Assembly: GCF_001695575.1 (NCBI RefSeq)
Contig: NZ_LUAX01000001.1
Location: forward strand, 248,001-312,000
Reading direction: 5' to 3'
DNA length: 64,000 nt
Source: Vibrio europaeus
Lineage (GTDB): Bacteria; Pseudomonadota; Gammaproteobacteria; Enterobacterales; Vibrionaceae
In this document: positions 16,127-25,494 of the stretch, in pieces
How the letters are laid out: every line of letters begins with the position of its first letter
Position numbering within the stretch: position 1 is the first letter of the stretch
Position numbers and translations under genes: made by a program
The notes under the pieces: generated by a model
Database searches by the model: none
Seen by the model: only the letters and a program-made list of their open reading frames with translations
What the model was told of the DNA's origin: nothing

Positions 16127-18952
16127 ATGCACAACGGCGTGATGAAGGCGTGGCTCGAGTCTTCACACTTGGCTGGCGCCAATGCAACGTATGTAGAGGA
16201 CCTCTACGAACTGTATCTAAGTGATCCCGATTTGGTAAGTGAGGAGTGGAAATGTGTTTTTGAAGGTTTACCTAAACCTTCAGAAGGGGTGGTTGAACAA
16301 CCTCATTCACGTGTCCGCGACTACTTCCGACGACTCGCTCAAGAAACAAAGCATTACAATGTCCAAGTTAGTGATCCTGATGTCGACGCTAAACAAGTAA
16401 AAGTACTTCAATTAATCAATGCTTACCGCTTTCGTGGTCATGAAGCGGCACAGCTTGACCCTCTTGGTCTATGGCAACGTCCACCCGTGGCGGAGCTCGA
16501 TCCTGCATTCCACAATCTTACCGAAGACGATCTAGAAGAATCTTTCAACGTGGGTTCCTTTGCTATTGGCAAAGACACCATGCAATTGAAAGACATCCAC
16601 TCGTCATTGAACAAAATTTACTGTGGCTCTATCGGTGCTGAATACATGCACATGACAGACACTGAGCAAAAACGTTGGATCCAACAGCGTTTAGAGTCAG
16701 TGGTAGGTCAGCCGTCATTTAGCAAAGAAGAAAAACAAGAATTCCTCGAAGAGCTAACAGCAGCAGAAGGTTTAGAGCGCTATCTTGGTGCGAAATTCCC
16801 AGGTGCGAAGCGTTTCTCTCTAGAAGGCGGTGATGCCTTAATCCCTATGACGAAAGAGTTGATTCGTCATGCGGGTAAGAGCGGTATGCGTGAAGTCGTG
16901 ATTGGTATGGCACACCGTGGTCGTCTGAACATGCTAGTAAACGTACTTGGTAAGAAACCACAAGATCTTTTTGATGAGTTTGCTGGTAAACATGACGATA
17001 CCTGGGGTACAGGTGACGTTAAGTACCACCAAGGCTTCTCAGCAGATTTTGCGACACCAGGCGGTGATGTTCACTTAGCACTTGCGTTTAACCCGTCTCA
17101 CCTTGAGATCGTTAACCCTGTAGTTATCGGTTCGGTGCGCGCGCGTCAAGACCGTTTAGGTGATACAGAAGGTAATACTGTTCTTCCAATCACCATACAC
17201 GGTGACTCTGCGATCGCGGGTCAGGGTGTTGTAGCTGAAACATTTAACATGTCTCAGGCGCGTGGTTTCCGAGTAGGTGGTACGGTTCGTATCGTTGTAA
17301 ATAACCAAGTTGGCTTTACAACATCTAACCCGACCGACACACGTTCAACGATGTACTGTACCGATATCGCTAAGATGGTTCAGGCACCAATTTTCCATGT
17401 TAATGCTGATGATCCAGAAGCCGTTGCTTTTGTCACTCGTATTGCACTGGATTACCGCAACGAATTTAAACGCGATGTTGTAATTGACTTGGTTTGTTAC
17501 CGTCGTCATGGTCACAACGAAGCGGATGAGCCAAACGCGACTCAGCCGTTGATGTACCAAAAAATCAAGAAACACCCAACTCCGCGTAAGCTTTATGCTG
17601 ACGTGCTGATTGAACGTGGTGATTTTGGTATCGATACTGCGACCCAGTATGTCAATGAGTACCGTGATGCATTAGACCGCGGTGAAGTTGTGGTAAAAGA
17701 ATGGCGCCCGATGGCGTTGCACTCAGTAGACTGGTCCCCATACCTTGGGCACGACTGGGATGTTGAGTGGGACAATAAATTTGATACTCAACGCTTATTA
17801 GAGCTTGGTCAACGTCTGTGTAGTTACCCAGATAGCCACAAGCTGCAAAGCCGAGTCAATAAGCTTTATAACGATCGCAAAGCGATGTTAAACGGCGAAA
17901 AAGCGATTGATTGGGGTATGGCCGAAACTTTGGCTTACGCTACGCTCGTTGATGATGGCAAACGTATTCGTATTTCGGGTCAGGATTCAGGTCGTGGTAC
18001 TTTCTTCCATCGCCACTCGGTTCTGCATAACCAAAACGATGCGAGTACCTTTGTTCCACTAGCGAACATTCACGATAAGCAAGGTCCGTTTGAAGTTTTC
18101 GACTCAGTGTTATCTGAAGAAGCGGTACTAGCATTTGAGTACGGTTATGCGACTGCAGAACCAAGCGGCTTAACCCTATGGGAAGCACAGTTTGGTGATT
18201 TTGCCAACGGTGCTCAAGTAGTGATTGACCAGTTTATTTCATCAGGTGAGCAAAAATGGGCACGTTTATGTGGTCTGACTATGCTTCTTCCTCATGGTTA
18301 TGAAGGTCAGGGTCCTGAGCACTCATCAGCTCGTCTAGAGCGTTACCTACAGCTTTGTGCTGAGCAAAACATGCAGGTTGTCGTGCCTTCTACACCCGCT
18401 CAGGTTTACCACATGATTCGTCGCCAGGTTGTAAGACCTATGCGTCGTCCACTTGTGGTGATGTCTCCTAAATCATTGCTGCGTCACCCGCTATGTACTT
18501 CAACAATTGAAGACTTAGCTGAGGGCACATTCCAAGCGGCAATTGGTGAAATTGACAACCTTGAAGCCGCGAAAGTGAAACGTGTGGTCTTCTGTTCAGG
18601 TAAAGTTTACTTCGATCTGCTAGAGCAGCGTCGTAACAATGAACAAGATGATGTGGCGATTGTTCGTATCGAGCAGCTTTACCCATTCCCTCTTGAGGAA
18701 GTAAAAGCCGCTATCGAGCAATACACCAACGTTGAAGATTACGTTTGGTGTCAAGAAGAGCCTCAAAACCAAGGCGCTTGGTACTCTAGCCAACACAACT
18801 TCCGTGCTGCAATTCCAGCCGGCGCTGATCTGAAATACGCTGGTCGCCCAGCTTCAGCATCACCTGCAGTAGGCTACATGTCAGTACACTTGAAACAGCA
18901 AAAAGCGCTAGTTGATGATGCGCTTAACGTGAATACAAAAACTTCAGACTAA
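16127..18952 (+). CDS. sucA: 2-oxoglutarate dehydrogenase E1 component
   Basis: Thiamine-diphosphate enzyme that decarboxylates 2-oxoglutarate and loads the succinyl group onto the lipoyl arm of SucB. 941 residues, normal for the family. Residues 1-45 (VEDLYELYLSDPDLV) form the conserved N-terminal E2-binding tail. Other blocks are GMAHRGRLNML (active-site His), HGDSAIAGQGVVAE and NNQVGFTTSNP for cofactor binding, then the transketolase-like pyrimidine domain from about residue 590. TAAGGGAAAAT precedes the ATG. It follows sdhB after a 92-base gap that contains a hairpin. Confidence 0.98.
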   Translation: MHNGVMKAWLESSHLAGANATYVEDLYELYLSDPDLVSEEWKCVFEGLPKPSEGVVEQPHSRVRDYFRRLAQETKHYNVQVSDPDVDAKQVKVLQLINAYRFRGHEAAQLDPLGLWQRPPVAELDPAFHNLTEDDLEESFNVGSFAIGKDTMQLKDIHSSLNKIYCGSIGAEYMHMTDTEQKRWIQQRLESVVGQPSFSKEEKQEFLEELTAAEGLERYLGAKFPGAKRFSLEGGDALIPMTKELIRHAGKSGMREVVIGMAHRGRLNMLVNVLGKKPQDLFDEFAGKHDDTWGTGDVKYHQGFSADFATPGGDVHLALAFNPSHLEIVNPVVIGSVRARQDRLGDTEGNTVLPITIHGDSAIAGQGVVAETFNMSQARGFRVGGTVRIVVNNQVGFTTSNPTDTRSTMYCTDIAKMVQAPIFHVNADDPEAVAFVTRIALDYRNEFKRDVVIDLVCYRRHGHNEADEPNATQPLMYQKIKKHPTPRKLYADVLIERGDFGIDTATQYVNEYRDALDRGEVVVKEWRPMALHSVDWSPYLGHDWDVEWDNKFDTQRLLELGQRLCSYPDSHKLQSRVNKLYNDRKAMLNGEKAIDWGMAETLAYATLVDDGKRIRISGQDSGRGTFFHRHSVLHNQNDASTFVPLANIHDKQGPFEVFDSVLSEEAVLAFEYGYATAEPSGLTLWEAQFGDFANGAQVVIDQFISSGEQKWARLCGLTMLLPHGYEGQGPEHSSARLERYLQLCAEQNMQVVVPSTPAQVYHMIRRQVVRPMRRPLVVMSPKSLLRHPLCTSTIEDLAEGTFQAAIGEIDNLEAAKVKRVVFCSGKVYFDLLEQRRNNEQDDVAIVRIEQLYPFPLEEVKAAIEQYTNVEDYVWCQEEPQNQGAWYSSQHNFRAAIPAGADLKYAGRPASASPAVGYMSVHLKQQKALVDDALNVNTKTSD

Positions 18953-18980
18953 GAACTAGAAGTTAAAGGAAGAAACAGAT

Positions 18981-20186
18981 ATGACAATTGAAATTCTGGT
19001 TCCAGATTTACCTGAATCGGTTGCTGACGCAACAGTCGCAACATGGCACAAACAACCTGGTGACGCAGTAGAGCGTGACGAGGTTCTAGTAGATATCGAA
19101 ACGGATAAAGTGGTACTTGAAGTACCTGCTCCAGAAGCGGGTGTTCTAGAAGCCATCATCGAAGAAGAAGGTGCTACAGTACTTTCAAAGCAGCTAATCG
19201 CTAAGCTTAAGCCGGGTGCAGTTGCGGGTGAGCCGACTAAAGACACGACTGAAGAGTCTGAAGCGTCTCCTGATAAGCGTCATAAAGCGTCGCTAACAGA
19301 AGAAAGTAACGATGCACTTAGCCCAGCAGTTCGTCGCCTACTAGGTGAGCACGGTCTAGAAGCTAGCCAAGTGAAAGGCACAGGTGTTGGCGGTCGTATC
19401 ACACGTGAAGATATTGAAGCGCACCTTGCGAAGGCGAAAGAAGCACCTAAAGCAGATTCTGCGGCAGTCGAAGCTCCAGCTACAGCGCGTAGCCAAAAGC
19501 GTGTTCCAATGACTCGTCTACGTAAAACAGTCGCAAACCGTCTTCTTGAAGCGAAGAATAACACTGCGATGTTGACGACGTTTAACGAAGTGAACATGAA
19601 ACCAATCATGGACCTTCGTAAACAGTACAAAGACCAGTTCGAAGAGCGTCATGGTATTCGTCTAGGCTTTATGTCTTTCTATGTGAAAGCGGTAACAGAA
19701 GCACTGAAACGTTACCCTGAAGTCAACGCTTCTATCGACGGTGATGACATCGTTTACCACAACTACTTTGACATCAGCATGGCTGTTTCGACGCCGCGTG
19801 GTCTAGTGACTCCAGTACTAAAGGACTGTGACACATTAGGTTTCGCTGATGTTGAAAAAGGCATCAAAGAGCTCGCAATCAAAGGCCGTGACGGCAAGCT
19901 AACAGTTGATGAACTGATCGGTGGTAACTTCACTATCACTAACGGTGGTGTATTCGGCTCGCTAATGTCTACGCCAATCATCAACCCACCTCAATCGGCA
20001 ATTCTTGGTATGCACAAGATCCAAGAGCGTCCAATGGCGGTGGATGGCAAGGTTGAAATCCTGCCTATGATGTATCTAGCACTATCTTACGATCACCGTC
20101 TAATCGATGGTCGTGAATCAGTGGGCTTCCTAGTAACGATCAAAGAGCTACTAGAAGATCCAGCACGTCTGCTATTAGACGTTTAA
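18981..20186 (+). CDS. sucB: 2-oxoglutarate dehydrogenase E2 (dihydrolipoyl succinyltransferase)
   Basis: Core of the 2-oxoglutarate dehydrogenase complex; transfers succinyl from its lipoyl arm to CoA. 401 residues. The lipoyl domain occupies about 1-77 with Lys43 in [12 protein letters not shown]. An acidic linker follows, then the E1/E3-binding domain ([13 protein letters not shown], about 113-150), a short linker rich in Ala and the catalytic domain ending in HRLIDGR (His372). AAAGGAAGAAA precedes the ATG. Confidence 0.98.
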   Translation: MTIEILVPDLPESVADATVATWHKQPGDAVERDEVLVDIETDKVVLEVPAPEAGVLEAIIEEEGATVLSKQLIAKLKPGAVAGEPTKDTTEESEASPDKRHKASLTEESNDALSPAVRRLLGEHGLEASQVKGTGVGGRITREDIEAHLAKAKEAPKADSAAVEAPATARSQKRVPMTRLRKTVANRLLEAKNNTAMLTTFNEVNMKPIMDLRKQYKDQFEERHGIRLGFMSFYVKAVTEALKRYPEVNASIDGDDIVYHNYFDISMAVSTPRGLVTPVLKDCDTLGFADVEKGIKELAIKGRDGKLTVDELIGGNFTITNGGVFGSLMSTPIINPPQSAILGMHKIQERPMAVDGKVEILPMMYLALSYDHRLIDGRESVGFLVTIKELLEDPARLLLDV

Positions 20187-20195
20187 TATCGCTAA

Positions 20196-20226
20196 AACGT
20201 CTAGCGGCCGTTGGTGGCTAGACGTT
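20196..20226 (+). other. Hairpin between sucB and sucC
   Basis: A 10-bp stem AACGTCTAGC/GCTAGACGTT with an 11-base loop, 9 bases after the sucB stop. No T run follows, so it may protect the upstream message or mark a processing site rather than terminate. The remaining 166 bases to sucC show a further GGCTAGACTGG/CTGTCTGGCC fold but no clear promoter. Confidence 0.5.
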
Positions 20227-20392
20227 CGATAGTTTTCAAGGCTAGACTGGCTCAACTGTCTGGCCTTCACTTGAATCTTATCTACCTGCACAGCGAAATA
20301 AGATTTATTTGAGAAGACCCTACAGACGTCCGCTAAAATGACGGCGTTATGGAAATAATAATCCCTTAAGGGAAAATAAACGGAATATCAAA

Positions 20393-21559
20393 ATGAATTT
20401 GCATGAATACCAAGCCAAACAGCTGTTTGCAGAATTCGGTTTGCCTGTACCGGAAGGTTTCGCATGTGATACTGCACAAGAAGCTTTCGAAGCTGCTGGC
20501 CGTATCTCAACAGAGAAGAAAGTCGTTAAATGTCAGGTTCACGCAGGTGGCCGTGGTAAAGCGGGTGGCGTTGAGCTGCACGATACTAAAGATGGCGTTA
20601 AAGAGTTTGCACAAAAGTGGCTAGGCAAAAACCTAGTGACCTACCAAACAGATGCAAATGGTCAGCCTGTAACAAAGATCCTAGTTGAAGAAGCATCTAA
20701 CATTGCTAACGAACTTTACCTAGGTGCGGTTGTTGACCGTGCTACTCGTAAAGTTGTCTTCATGGCATCGACCGAAGGTGGTGTGGACATCGAGAAAATT
20801 GCTGAAGAAACTCCAGAGTTGATTCACCAATCAGCGATCGACCCACTAGTCGGTCCTCAAGCTTACCAAGGCCGTGAGCTAGCATTCAAGCTAGGTCTTG
20901 AAGGCGATCAAATCAAACAGTTTGTTAAGATCTTTATGGGTCTTGGCAACATGTTCTCTCAGTACGACCTAGCTCTACTAGAGATCAACCCTCTTGTTAT
21001 TACTGGTGAAGGCAACCTGCTATGTCTAGACGGTAAGATTAACATCGATTCTAACGCTATGTACCGTCAGCCTAAGCTGCGTGAAATGCACGATCCTTCG
21101 CAAGAAGACGAGCGTGAAGCACATGCAGCTCAGTGGGAATTAAACTACGTAGCACTAGATGGCAACGTTGGCTGTATGGTTAACGGTGCAGGCCTAGCAA
21201 TGGGTACGATGGATATCGTAAACCTACACGGTGGTAAGCCAGCTAACTTCCTAGACGTAGGCGGCGGCGCAACAAAAGAGCGTGTAGCAGAAGCATTCAA
21301 GATCATCCTATCTGATGACAATGTAAAAGCAGTATTAGTTAACATCTTCGGTGGTATTGTTCGCTGTGACATGATCGCTGAAGGTATTATCGGTGCGGTT
21401 AAAGAGGTAGGCGTAAGCGTACCAGTAGTTGTTCGTCTGGAAGGTACTAACGCAGACCTAGGTCGCGAAGTTCTTGCTAATTCTGATGTTGATATCATTG
21501 CAGCTGAGTCGCTAACTGACGCAGCTCAGAAAGTTGTTGCTGCTGCGGAGGGCAAATAA
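20393..21559 (+). CDS. sucC: Succinate--CoA ligase (ADP-forming) beta subunit
   Basis: ATP-grasp subunit of succinyl-CoA synthetase; makes ATP or GTP from succinyl-CoA. 388 residues. The N-terminal ATP-grasp region carries [15 protein letters not shown], and the C-terminal part has the [14 protein letters not shown] and [12 protein letters not shown] blocks that bind succinate phosphate. The stop overlaps the sucD ATG by one base (TAATG), which indicates coupled translation. Confidence 0.98.
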   Translation: MNLHEYQAKQLFAEFGLPVPEGFACDTAQEAFEAAGRISTEKKVVKCQVHAGGRGKAGGVELHDTKDGVKEFAQKWLGKNLVTYQTDANGQPVTKILVEEASNIANELYLGAVVDRATRKVVFMASTEGGVDIEKIAEETPELIHQSAIDPLVGPQAYQGRELAFKLGLEGDQIKQFVKIFMGLGNMFSQYDLALLEINPLVITGEGNLLCLDGKINIDSNAMYRQPKLREMHDPSQEDEREAHAAQWELNYVALDGNVGCMVNGAGLAMGTMDIVNLHGGKPANFLDVGGGATKERVAEAFKIILSDDNVKAVLVNIFGGIVRCDMIAEGIIGAVKEVGVSVPVVVRLEGTNADLGREVLANSDVDIIAAESLTDAAQKVVAAAEGK

Positions 21560-22431
21560 TGTCTGTACTAATTAATAAAGACACGAAAGTAATCTGTCAG
21601 GGTTTCACTGGTGGTCAAGGTACTTTCCACTCTGAGCAAGCGATTGCATACGGCACGCAGATGGTTGGTGGTGTTTCTCCTGGTAAAGGTGGTCAAACTC
21701 ATCTAGGTCTACCTGTATTCAACACGGTACGTGATGCAGTCGAAGCAACCGGCGCGACAGCAACAGTCATCTACGTTCCAGCACCTTTCTGTAAAGACGC
21801 AATCCTAGAAGCGATTGACGCGGGCATCGAGCTTATTGTAACAATCACTGAAGGTATCCCTACTACGGATATGATCGACGTGAAAGTGAAGCTAGAAGAA
21901 ACTGGCGTTCGTATGATCGGTCCTAACTGTCCAGGTCTAATCACTCCTGATGAGTGTAAGATTGGTATCATGCCTGGTCACATCCACAAGAAGGGTAAAG
22001 TTGGTATCGTTTCTCGCTCTGGTACACTTACGTACGAAGCGGTTAAGCAGACTACAGACGAAGGCTTTGGCCAGTCTACTTGTGTTGGTATCGGTGGTGA
22101 TCCAATTCCAGGTTCAAACTTCATTGATATCCTAAAACTGTTCCAAGAAGATCCAGAAACTGAAGCAATCGTAATGATTGGTGAGATCGGTGGTACAGCT
22201 GAAGAAGAAGCAGCAGCGTTCATCAAAGAGAACGTGACGAAGCCAGTGGTATCGTACATCGCTGGTGTAACGGCTCCTCCAGGTAAGCGTATGGGTCACG
22301 CAGGTGCAATCATCTCTGGTGGTAAAGGTACTGCGGAAGACAAGTTTGCTGCACTAGAAGCAGCAGGCGTTAAGACGGTTAAGTCTCTTGCAGACATCGG
22401 TAAAGGTCTACGCGAAATCACTGGTTGGTAA
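21559..22431 (+). CDS. sucD: Succinate--CoA ligase (ADP-forming) alpha subunit
   Basis: CoA-binding subunit of succinyl-CoA synthetase that is transiently phosphorylated on a histidine, His247 in [13 protein letters not shown]. 290 residues. The N-terminal Rossmann-like CoA domain has [14 protein letters not shown] and the cysteine segment [10 protein letters not shown] lies near 122-131. It is the last gene of the operon and is followed by a terminator after 20 bases. The 3' untranslated part is short, so I see no room for the sucD-derived SdhX-type RNA of enterobacteria. Confidence 0.98.
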   Translation: MSVLINKDTKVICQGFTGGQGTFHSEQAIAYGTQMVGGVSPGKGGQTHLGLPVFNTVRDAVEATGATATVIYVPAPFCKDAILEAIDAGIELIVTITEGIPTTDMIDVKVKLEETGVRMIGPNCPGLITPDECKIGIMPGHIHKKGKVGIVSRSGTLTYEAVKQTTDEGFGQSTCVGIGGDPIPGSNFIDILKLFQEDPETEAIVMIGEIGGTAEEEAAAFIKENVTKPVVSYIAGVTAPPGKRMGHAGAIISGGKGTAEDKFAALEAAGVKTVKSLADIGKGLREITGW

Positions 22432-22451
22432 TTTAGCCAATTGTTATAAAG

Positions 22452-22485
22452 AAGGCTTGGCATTCGCCAAGCCTTTTGTTTTTGT
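22452..22485 (+). terminator. Terminator after sucD
   Basis: A 10-bp stem AAGGCTTGGC/GCCAAGCCTT, loop ATTC, then TTTGTTTTTG. It ends the sdh-suc operon. The octamer array begins two bases later. Confidence 0.9.
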
Positions 22486-22486
22486 G

Positions 22487-22534
22487 CTCTCCAGCTCTCC
22501 AGCTCTCCAGCTCTCCAGCTCTCCAGCTCTCTAG
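22487..22534. repeat. Octamer tandem array, unit CTCTCCAG
   Basis: Five perfect copies of CTCTCCAG and a sixth with one change (CTCTCTAG). Unlike the two arrays near gltA it has no GGAACG or TTCGCCC modules beside it. Confidence 0.93.
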
Positions 22535-22538
22535 CTTT

Positions 22539-22826
22539 TTATCCCGCTAACTTCTTCTCAATCGCAACCAGTCTTGCGGTTAGATCTGCAACCTCTTGCT
22601 CCAATTGTTTTATACGATCTTGATCGTTTGATTCAGTCTTCGCTGCGACTTCGACTTTTGGTACACGGTTAGAACTCTTCCAGCTCTTTAAGGTAGTGAT
22701 TAAAGCAGGCATGGGGACAGAGGTACTCAAGCGCGCTTTAACCAAGGCTACAGTCGGCTCCTTTCCTTCTGCGTGTAATTGTTCAAGGATATCTTTTAGC
22801 TCTTGGCTAACATCTTGAGTAAGCAT
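22539..22826 (-). CDS. Small coiled-coil protein of unknown function
   Basis: A 95-residue soluble protein that I do not recognise. Residues 1-50 look like a compact helical domain with the pattern LHAEGKEPTVALVKARL followed by MPALITTLKSWK, which resembles a helix-turn-helix of KfrA-type replication or plasmid proteins. Residues 64-95 form a heptad coiled coil (IKQLEQEVADLTARLVAIEKKL). A reasonable guess is a small DNA-associated protein, but this is inference. The stop lies a few bases from the octamer array; the start faces csrB. Confidence 0.6.
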   Translation of the reverse strand: MLTQDVSQELKDILEQLHAEGKEPTVALVKARLSTSVPMPALITTLKSWKSSNRVPKVEVAAKTESNDQDRIKQLEQEVADLTARLVAIEKKLAG

Positions 22827-22903
22827 AAAACCTCCATTGTGTTGTGATCACCAATAATACTGAGCTTAGCCATAATTGACTAATGGAAAATTAAGAAATG
22901 GTG

Positions 22904-22921
22904 TGTGCGAGATTTCTCACA
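22904..22921. promoter_or_regulatory. VarA/UvrY (GacA) box upstream of csrB
   Basis: TGTGCGAGATTTCTCACA follows the pattern TGTAAG-N6-CTTACA with nine of twelve arm bases matched. It is centred about 168 bases before the likely csrB start, which is the distant location usual for this response regulator. Binding by VarA is inferred. Confidence 0.5.
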
Positions 22922-23080
22922 AGTGATGTAAGACAAAGTGCGTTTGAAACACGGTAATAGTCACCGCGCCTTGATTAAGCTATTGATTTGTAATGGTTAG
23001 TTGTTTTGTTTCTAATTTATTTCAATAATAGTTTGCTTTGATGGCATTGTCTTAAAGGCGAACTCGAGTAAATTAGAAGG

Positions 23081-23477
23081 TGTCGGAAGGATGCTGACAC
23101 GGAACAGGAAATACCAAGGATTGGGAATCTTCAGGATGAAGATTGGTTGACGAGGAACGTTGATCAAGCATGGAGCGAAAGGACATTGTAAGGATACGTT
23201 CGCTAACAGGATGTTAGTGGCAAGGATGACAATGGACACCTCTAGGATGAGGCTAGGACAGTATCAGGATGATACAAAGGACACCGCTCAAGGAACAAGT
23301 GATGTGGAGCTGACGAGGATTGTTAGCTATCAGGACGATTAGGACACCGCTAGGAAGGCGAAGGCAGGACTTTACTGAAGGATTCAGTAACTATTAAGGA
23401 AGATGCATGGAGCACCTTTTGTAGCCGGATTGCTGCGAGTAAGACTATAGCCCCGATACTAGCGTATCGGGGTTTTT
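23081..23477 (+). ncRNA. csrB: CsrB-type CsrA-sequestering small RNA
   Basis: A roughly 397-base untranslated RNA that binds many copies of the translational regulator CsrA and so relieves its repression. Between 23085 and 23430 I count 29 GGA trinucleotides, most as AGGA in short hairpin loops, for example CAGGATG and TAGGACA. The RNA ends at a 9-bp terminator stem, CCCCGATAC/GTATCGGGG, with TTTTT at 23473-23477. A promoter fits at TTGTCT (23047) and TAAATT (23069) with 16 bases between. This fills most of the 786-base gap between the 95-residue protein and the GNAT gene; 23478-23612 holds only the probable GNAT promoter. The 5' end is estimated. Confidence 0.9.
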
Positions 23478-23612
23478 CTTAGGTCTCATCTATATAAAAA
23501 ACTCTAATAACAACGTTCAAAAAACTACCTAGATCAATACAGGCTTTTACAACTTGGTTTAACTTTTCGGCTTTGTTTTTAATAACAATTTTGCTGCTAA
23601 CAAGGATGTGTC

Positions 23613-24131
23613 ATGACTATAGTGACTCGCCGTTCGTTATTGGTCCCCTATAACGACTCATTACAATCTGAATTTTTAATGCTCCATTGTTGTGCCATCA
23701 ATCGAGCGCAGATGAATGGTGCCCATACAGTATCGTCTGCAAAGAAACTATTTGAAAAAGTCCTGAATGACCGAAACATCTATGCCATGGCAGTGTTAGA
23801 TAGCCATACTCGCGATTTTATCGGTCATGTTTTTATCTCAGACCTAGATAGCCAGCCAGAGCTCGGATACATTTTTGATAAAGATTATTGGGGCACAGGG
23901 ATTGCCAGTGAAGTACTGCAAGCGTTTTTCCCTAAAGCAGTCAGAGATTTAAATCTAGATAGGGTACTAGCCACAGCCAATGTGGGTCATGAACCATCAG
24001 TACGCATTCTTGAGAAGCTGGGGTTTAAGTTAAACGCGCATAAGAAAGATACCTTTGGTCCGTACGATGAGTATCTGTTTACATCCGATGTGGTGGAAGC
24101 TCAACCTTTGCTAGTCGGAAACCTTGCATAA
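23613..24131 (+). CDS. GNAT family N-acetyltransferase
   Basis: A 172-residue acetyltransferase of the RimJ/RimL-like branch of the GNAT family. The acetyl-CoA loop is visible as DKDYWGTGIASEVLQAFF near residues 89-106, followed by RVLATANVGHEPSVRILEKLGF (the conserved Asn and late helix) near 116-138. The substrate is unknown; it could be a protein amino terminus or a small amine. It converges on the DUF3301 gene and the two coding frames overlap by 53 bases at their 3' ends, which is unusual. Confidence 0.8.
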   Translation: MTIVTRRSLLVPYNDSLQSEFLMLHCCAINRAQMNGAHTVSSAKKLFEKVLNDRNIYAMAVLDSHTRDFIGHVFISDLDSQPELGYIFDKDYWGTGIASEVLQAFFPKAVRDLNLDRVLATANVGHEPSVRILEKLGFKLNAHKKDTFGPYDEYLFTSDVVEAQPLLVGNLA

Positions 24132-24378
24132 AGATTCGGCCTTGATAGCAGTCATCGCCAAGCGAAGAAAATTCAAATTGATAAACAGAATGCCAACGCC
24201 AGACACCGTCTGGCGTTTTTAGTTTATGACCTTTAAGTGCAACGCTCAGTAGTTGCAAGTCGAGCTCTTTGCATTTACGTGCCGCAATGGTTTTAGCGAG
24301 TTCTGCTTGGCGGCGTTGTTGCCAAAACACAAGACAGACAATCGCGAGTCCGAGAATGGCAAAAAGGTCATGAATCAT
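24079..24378 (-). CDS. DUF3301 small membrane-anchored protein
   Basis: A 99-residue protein with one N-terminal membrane helix (about residues 2-19, LFAILGLAIVCLVFWQQ), then a charged helix and a beta-rich soluble tail with WRWHSVYQFEFSS and YQGRIFMQG. This is the layout of DUF3301. It starts two bases after the DUF3549 stop, so the two are translated from one message. Its last 53 bases overlap the end of the GNAT gene on the other strand. Function unknown. Confidence 0.8.
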   Translation of the reverse strand: MIHDLFAILGLAIVCLVFWQQRRQAELAKTIAARKCKELDLQLLSVALKGHKLKTPDGVWRWHSVYQFEFSSLGDDCYQGRIFMQGFRLAKVELPPHRM

Positions 24379-24380
24379 AG

Positions 24381-25418
24381 TTACGCCTTCGCTGCTTGTT
24401 GAAGGTTGATTAATGCTTTTGCTAGCTCTTCAGAAGGGCTGGAGTGAAGCAGCGGAAGCAGGACCATTCGTAATTCGGGCTGCATGACAAGATCGGCAAA
24501 AAGCTGGTTGAAGAGTGCTTGATTACCCGTTTGTGCCAACCTTAATAGAAATTGCTCGGCTAATTTTGCATCACTTAGCCAATGCCAACTACGTCCTGCA
24601 ACACCAATCAACACTTCTTGGTGGCTTAATCGCGGTGAAGCAAGTACTTGGCTAATAATTGGCAGCGAGAGCGGCTGTGGTGCGCCGGATAACGCGCGCA
24701 ACAATGCTGACAGTAGGAATAGGTCCGGTTCATTGCTATCAACTTGTTTTTGAGCCATTTCAACTAGGCGCTCCGCTAATTTTGGCGGTAAATCGGTATG
24801 TTCTAGGGCGCCGAGTAGGGCGTAGAGAGGTTCGTTAGGCAGGTGCTGCAACGCTTTTCTAATATTGACACCATTTTGTTCCTGCCCCAAGTGTGCACAG
24901 ATATCGGTTACGCCCTGTAAGCCAACGGTGTGCCACTTATCCCACTCTAAACCGCCAGAGAAATAGTGCTGGGCATGCTCGTAATATTGACTGCATGGTA
25001 GGTTCAGTTCGGCACGAACTTGGCTATGGAAAACGGCCATCTTATCTTCGGCGGGTTTGAAGGTGTACGGGTTATTAGATAGCTTTTGCTGCTGTTCTTC
25101 GCTCATCTCTTGATTTAGGCGCGTTCCCATTGCTTCAATCACATACTTGATGAAGTTACCTACATCAGCTTGCTTGAGTAAGCCGCGCTCGTCTAATTCA
25201 AACTTTAGAAACCATATCCACGGCTGTTGCTCTTGGTTCCAATAAGCAATCGCCAAGTGGGCCTTACGCTGCATTGGGTAAGGGTAAGCTTGCTGACCTT
25301 TTTCAACATCGGCGAAGACTTTATTTTCAATCTTCTTGATTCGGCGACCAAGGTCAAATACTTGATACTGACAGTCACTGTTGGTCAATAATTGGGTAAG
25401 GGTATGAATGGTTTCCAT
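24381..25418 (-). CDS. DUF3549 family protein
   Basis: A 345-residue cytoplasmic protein resembling the DUF3549 family of gamma-proteobacteria. The N-terminal part has QVFDLGRRIKKIENKVF near 19-35 and a Trp-rich strand (QPWIWFLKFELDERG, about 65-79). The C-terminal 200 residues are leucine-rich helical repeats, such as LVEMAQKQVDSNEPDLFLLSALLRALSG, suggestive of a helical scaffold. No catalytic motif is evident. It shares a promoter gap of 76 bases with yqcC and is followed directly by the DUF3301 gene. Confidence 0.8.
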   Translation of the reverse strand: METIHTLTQLLTNSDCQYQVFDLGRRIKKIENKVFADVEKGQQAYPYPMQRKAHLAIAYWNQEQQPWIWFLKFELDERGLLKQADVGNFIKYVIEAMGTRLNQEMSEEQQQKLSNNPYTFKPAEDKMAVFHSQVRAELNLPCSQYYEHAQHYFSGGLEWDKWHTVGLQGVTDICAHLGQEQNGVNIRKALQHLPNEPLYALLGALEHTDLPPKLAERLVEMAQKQVDSNEPDLFLLSALLRALSGAPQPLSLPIISQVLASPRLSHQEVLIGVAGRSWHWLSDAKLAEQFLLRLAQTGNQALFNQLFADLVMQPELRMVLLPLLHSSPSEELAKALINLQQAAKA

Positions 25419-25494
25419 TGGAGAATTGTCCTAACTTTCTTTCCTCTATAAATGGTACTCTTAGGGCAATTTTCAAGGTCAGTAACAAAGATAA

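Noticed and set aside
23160..23342. A 60-codon frame within the csrB region.
   Set aside because: Its residues reflect the GGA motifs of the RNA, and there is no ribosome site.
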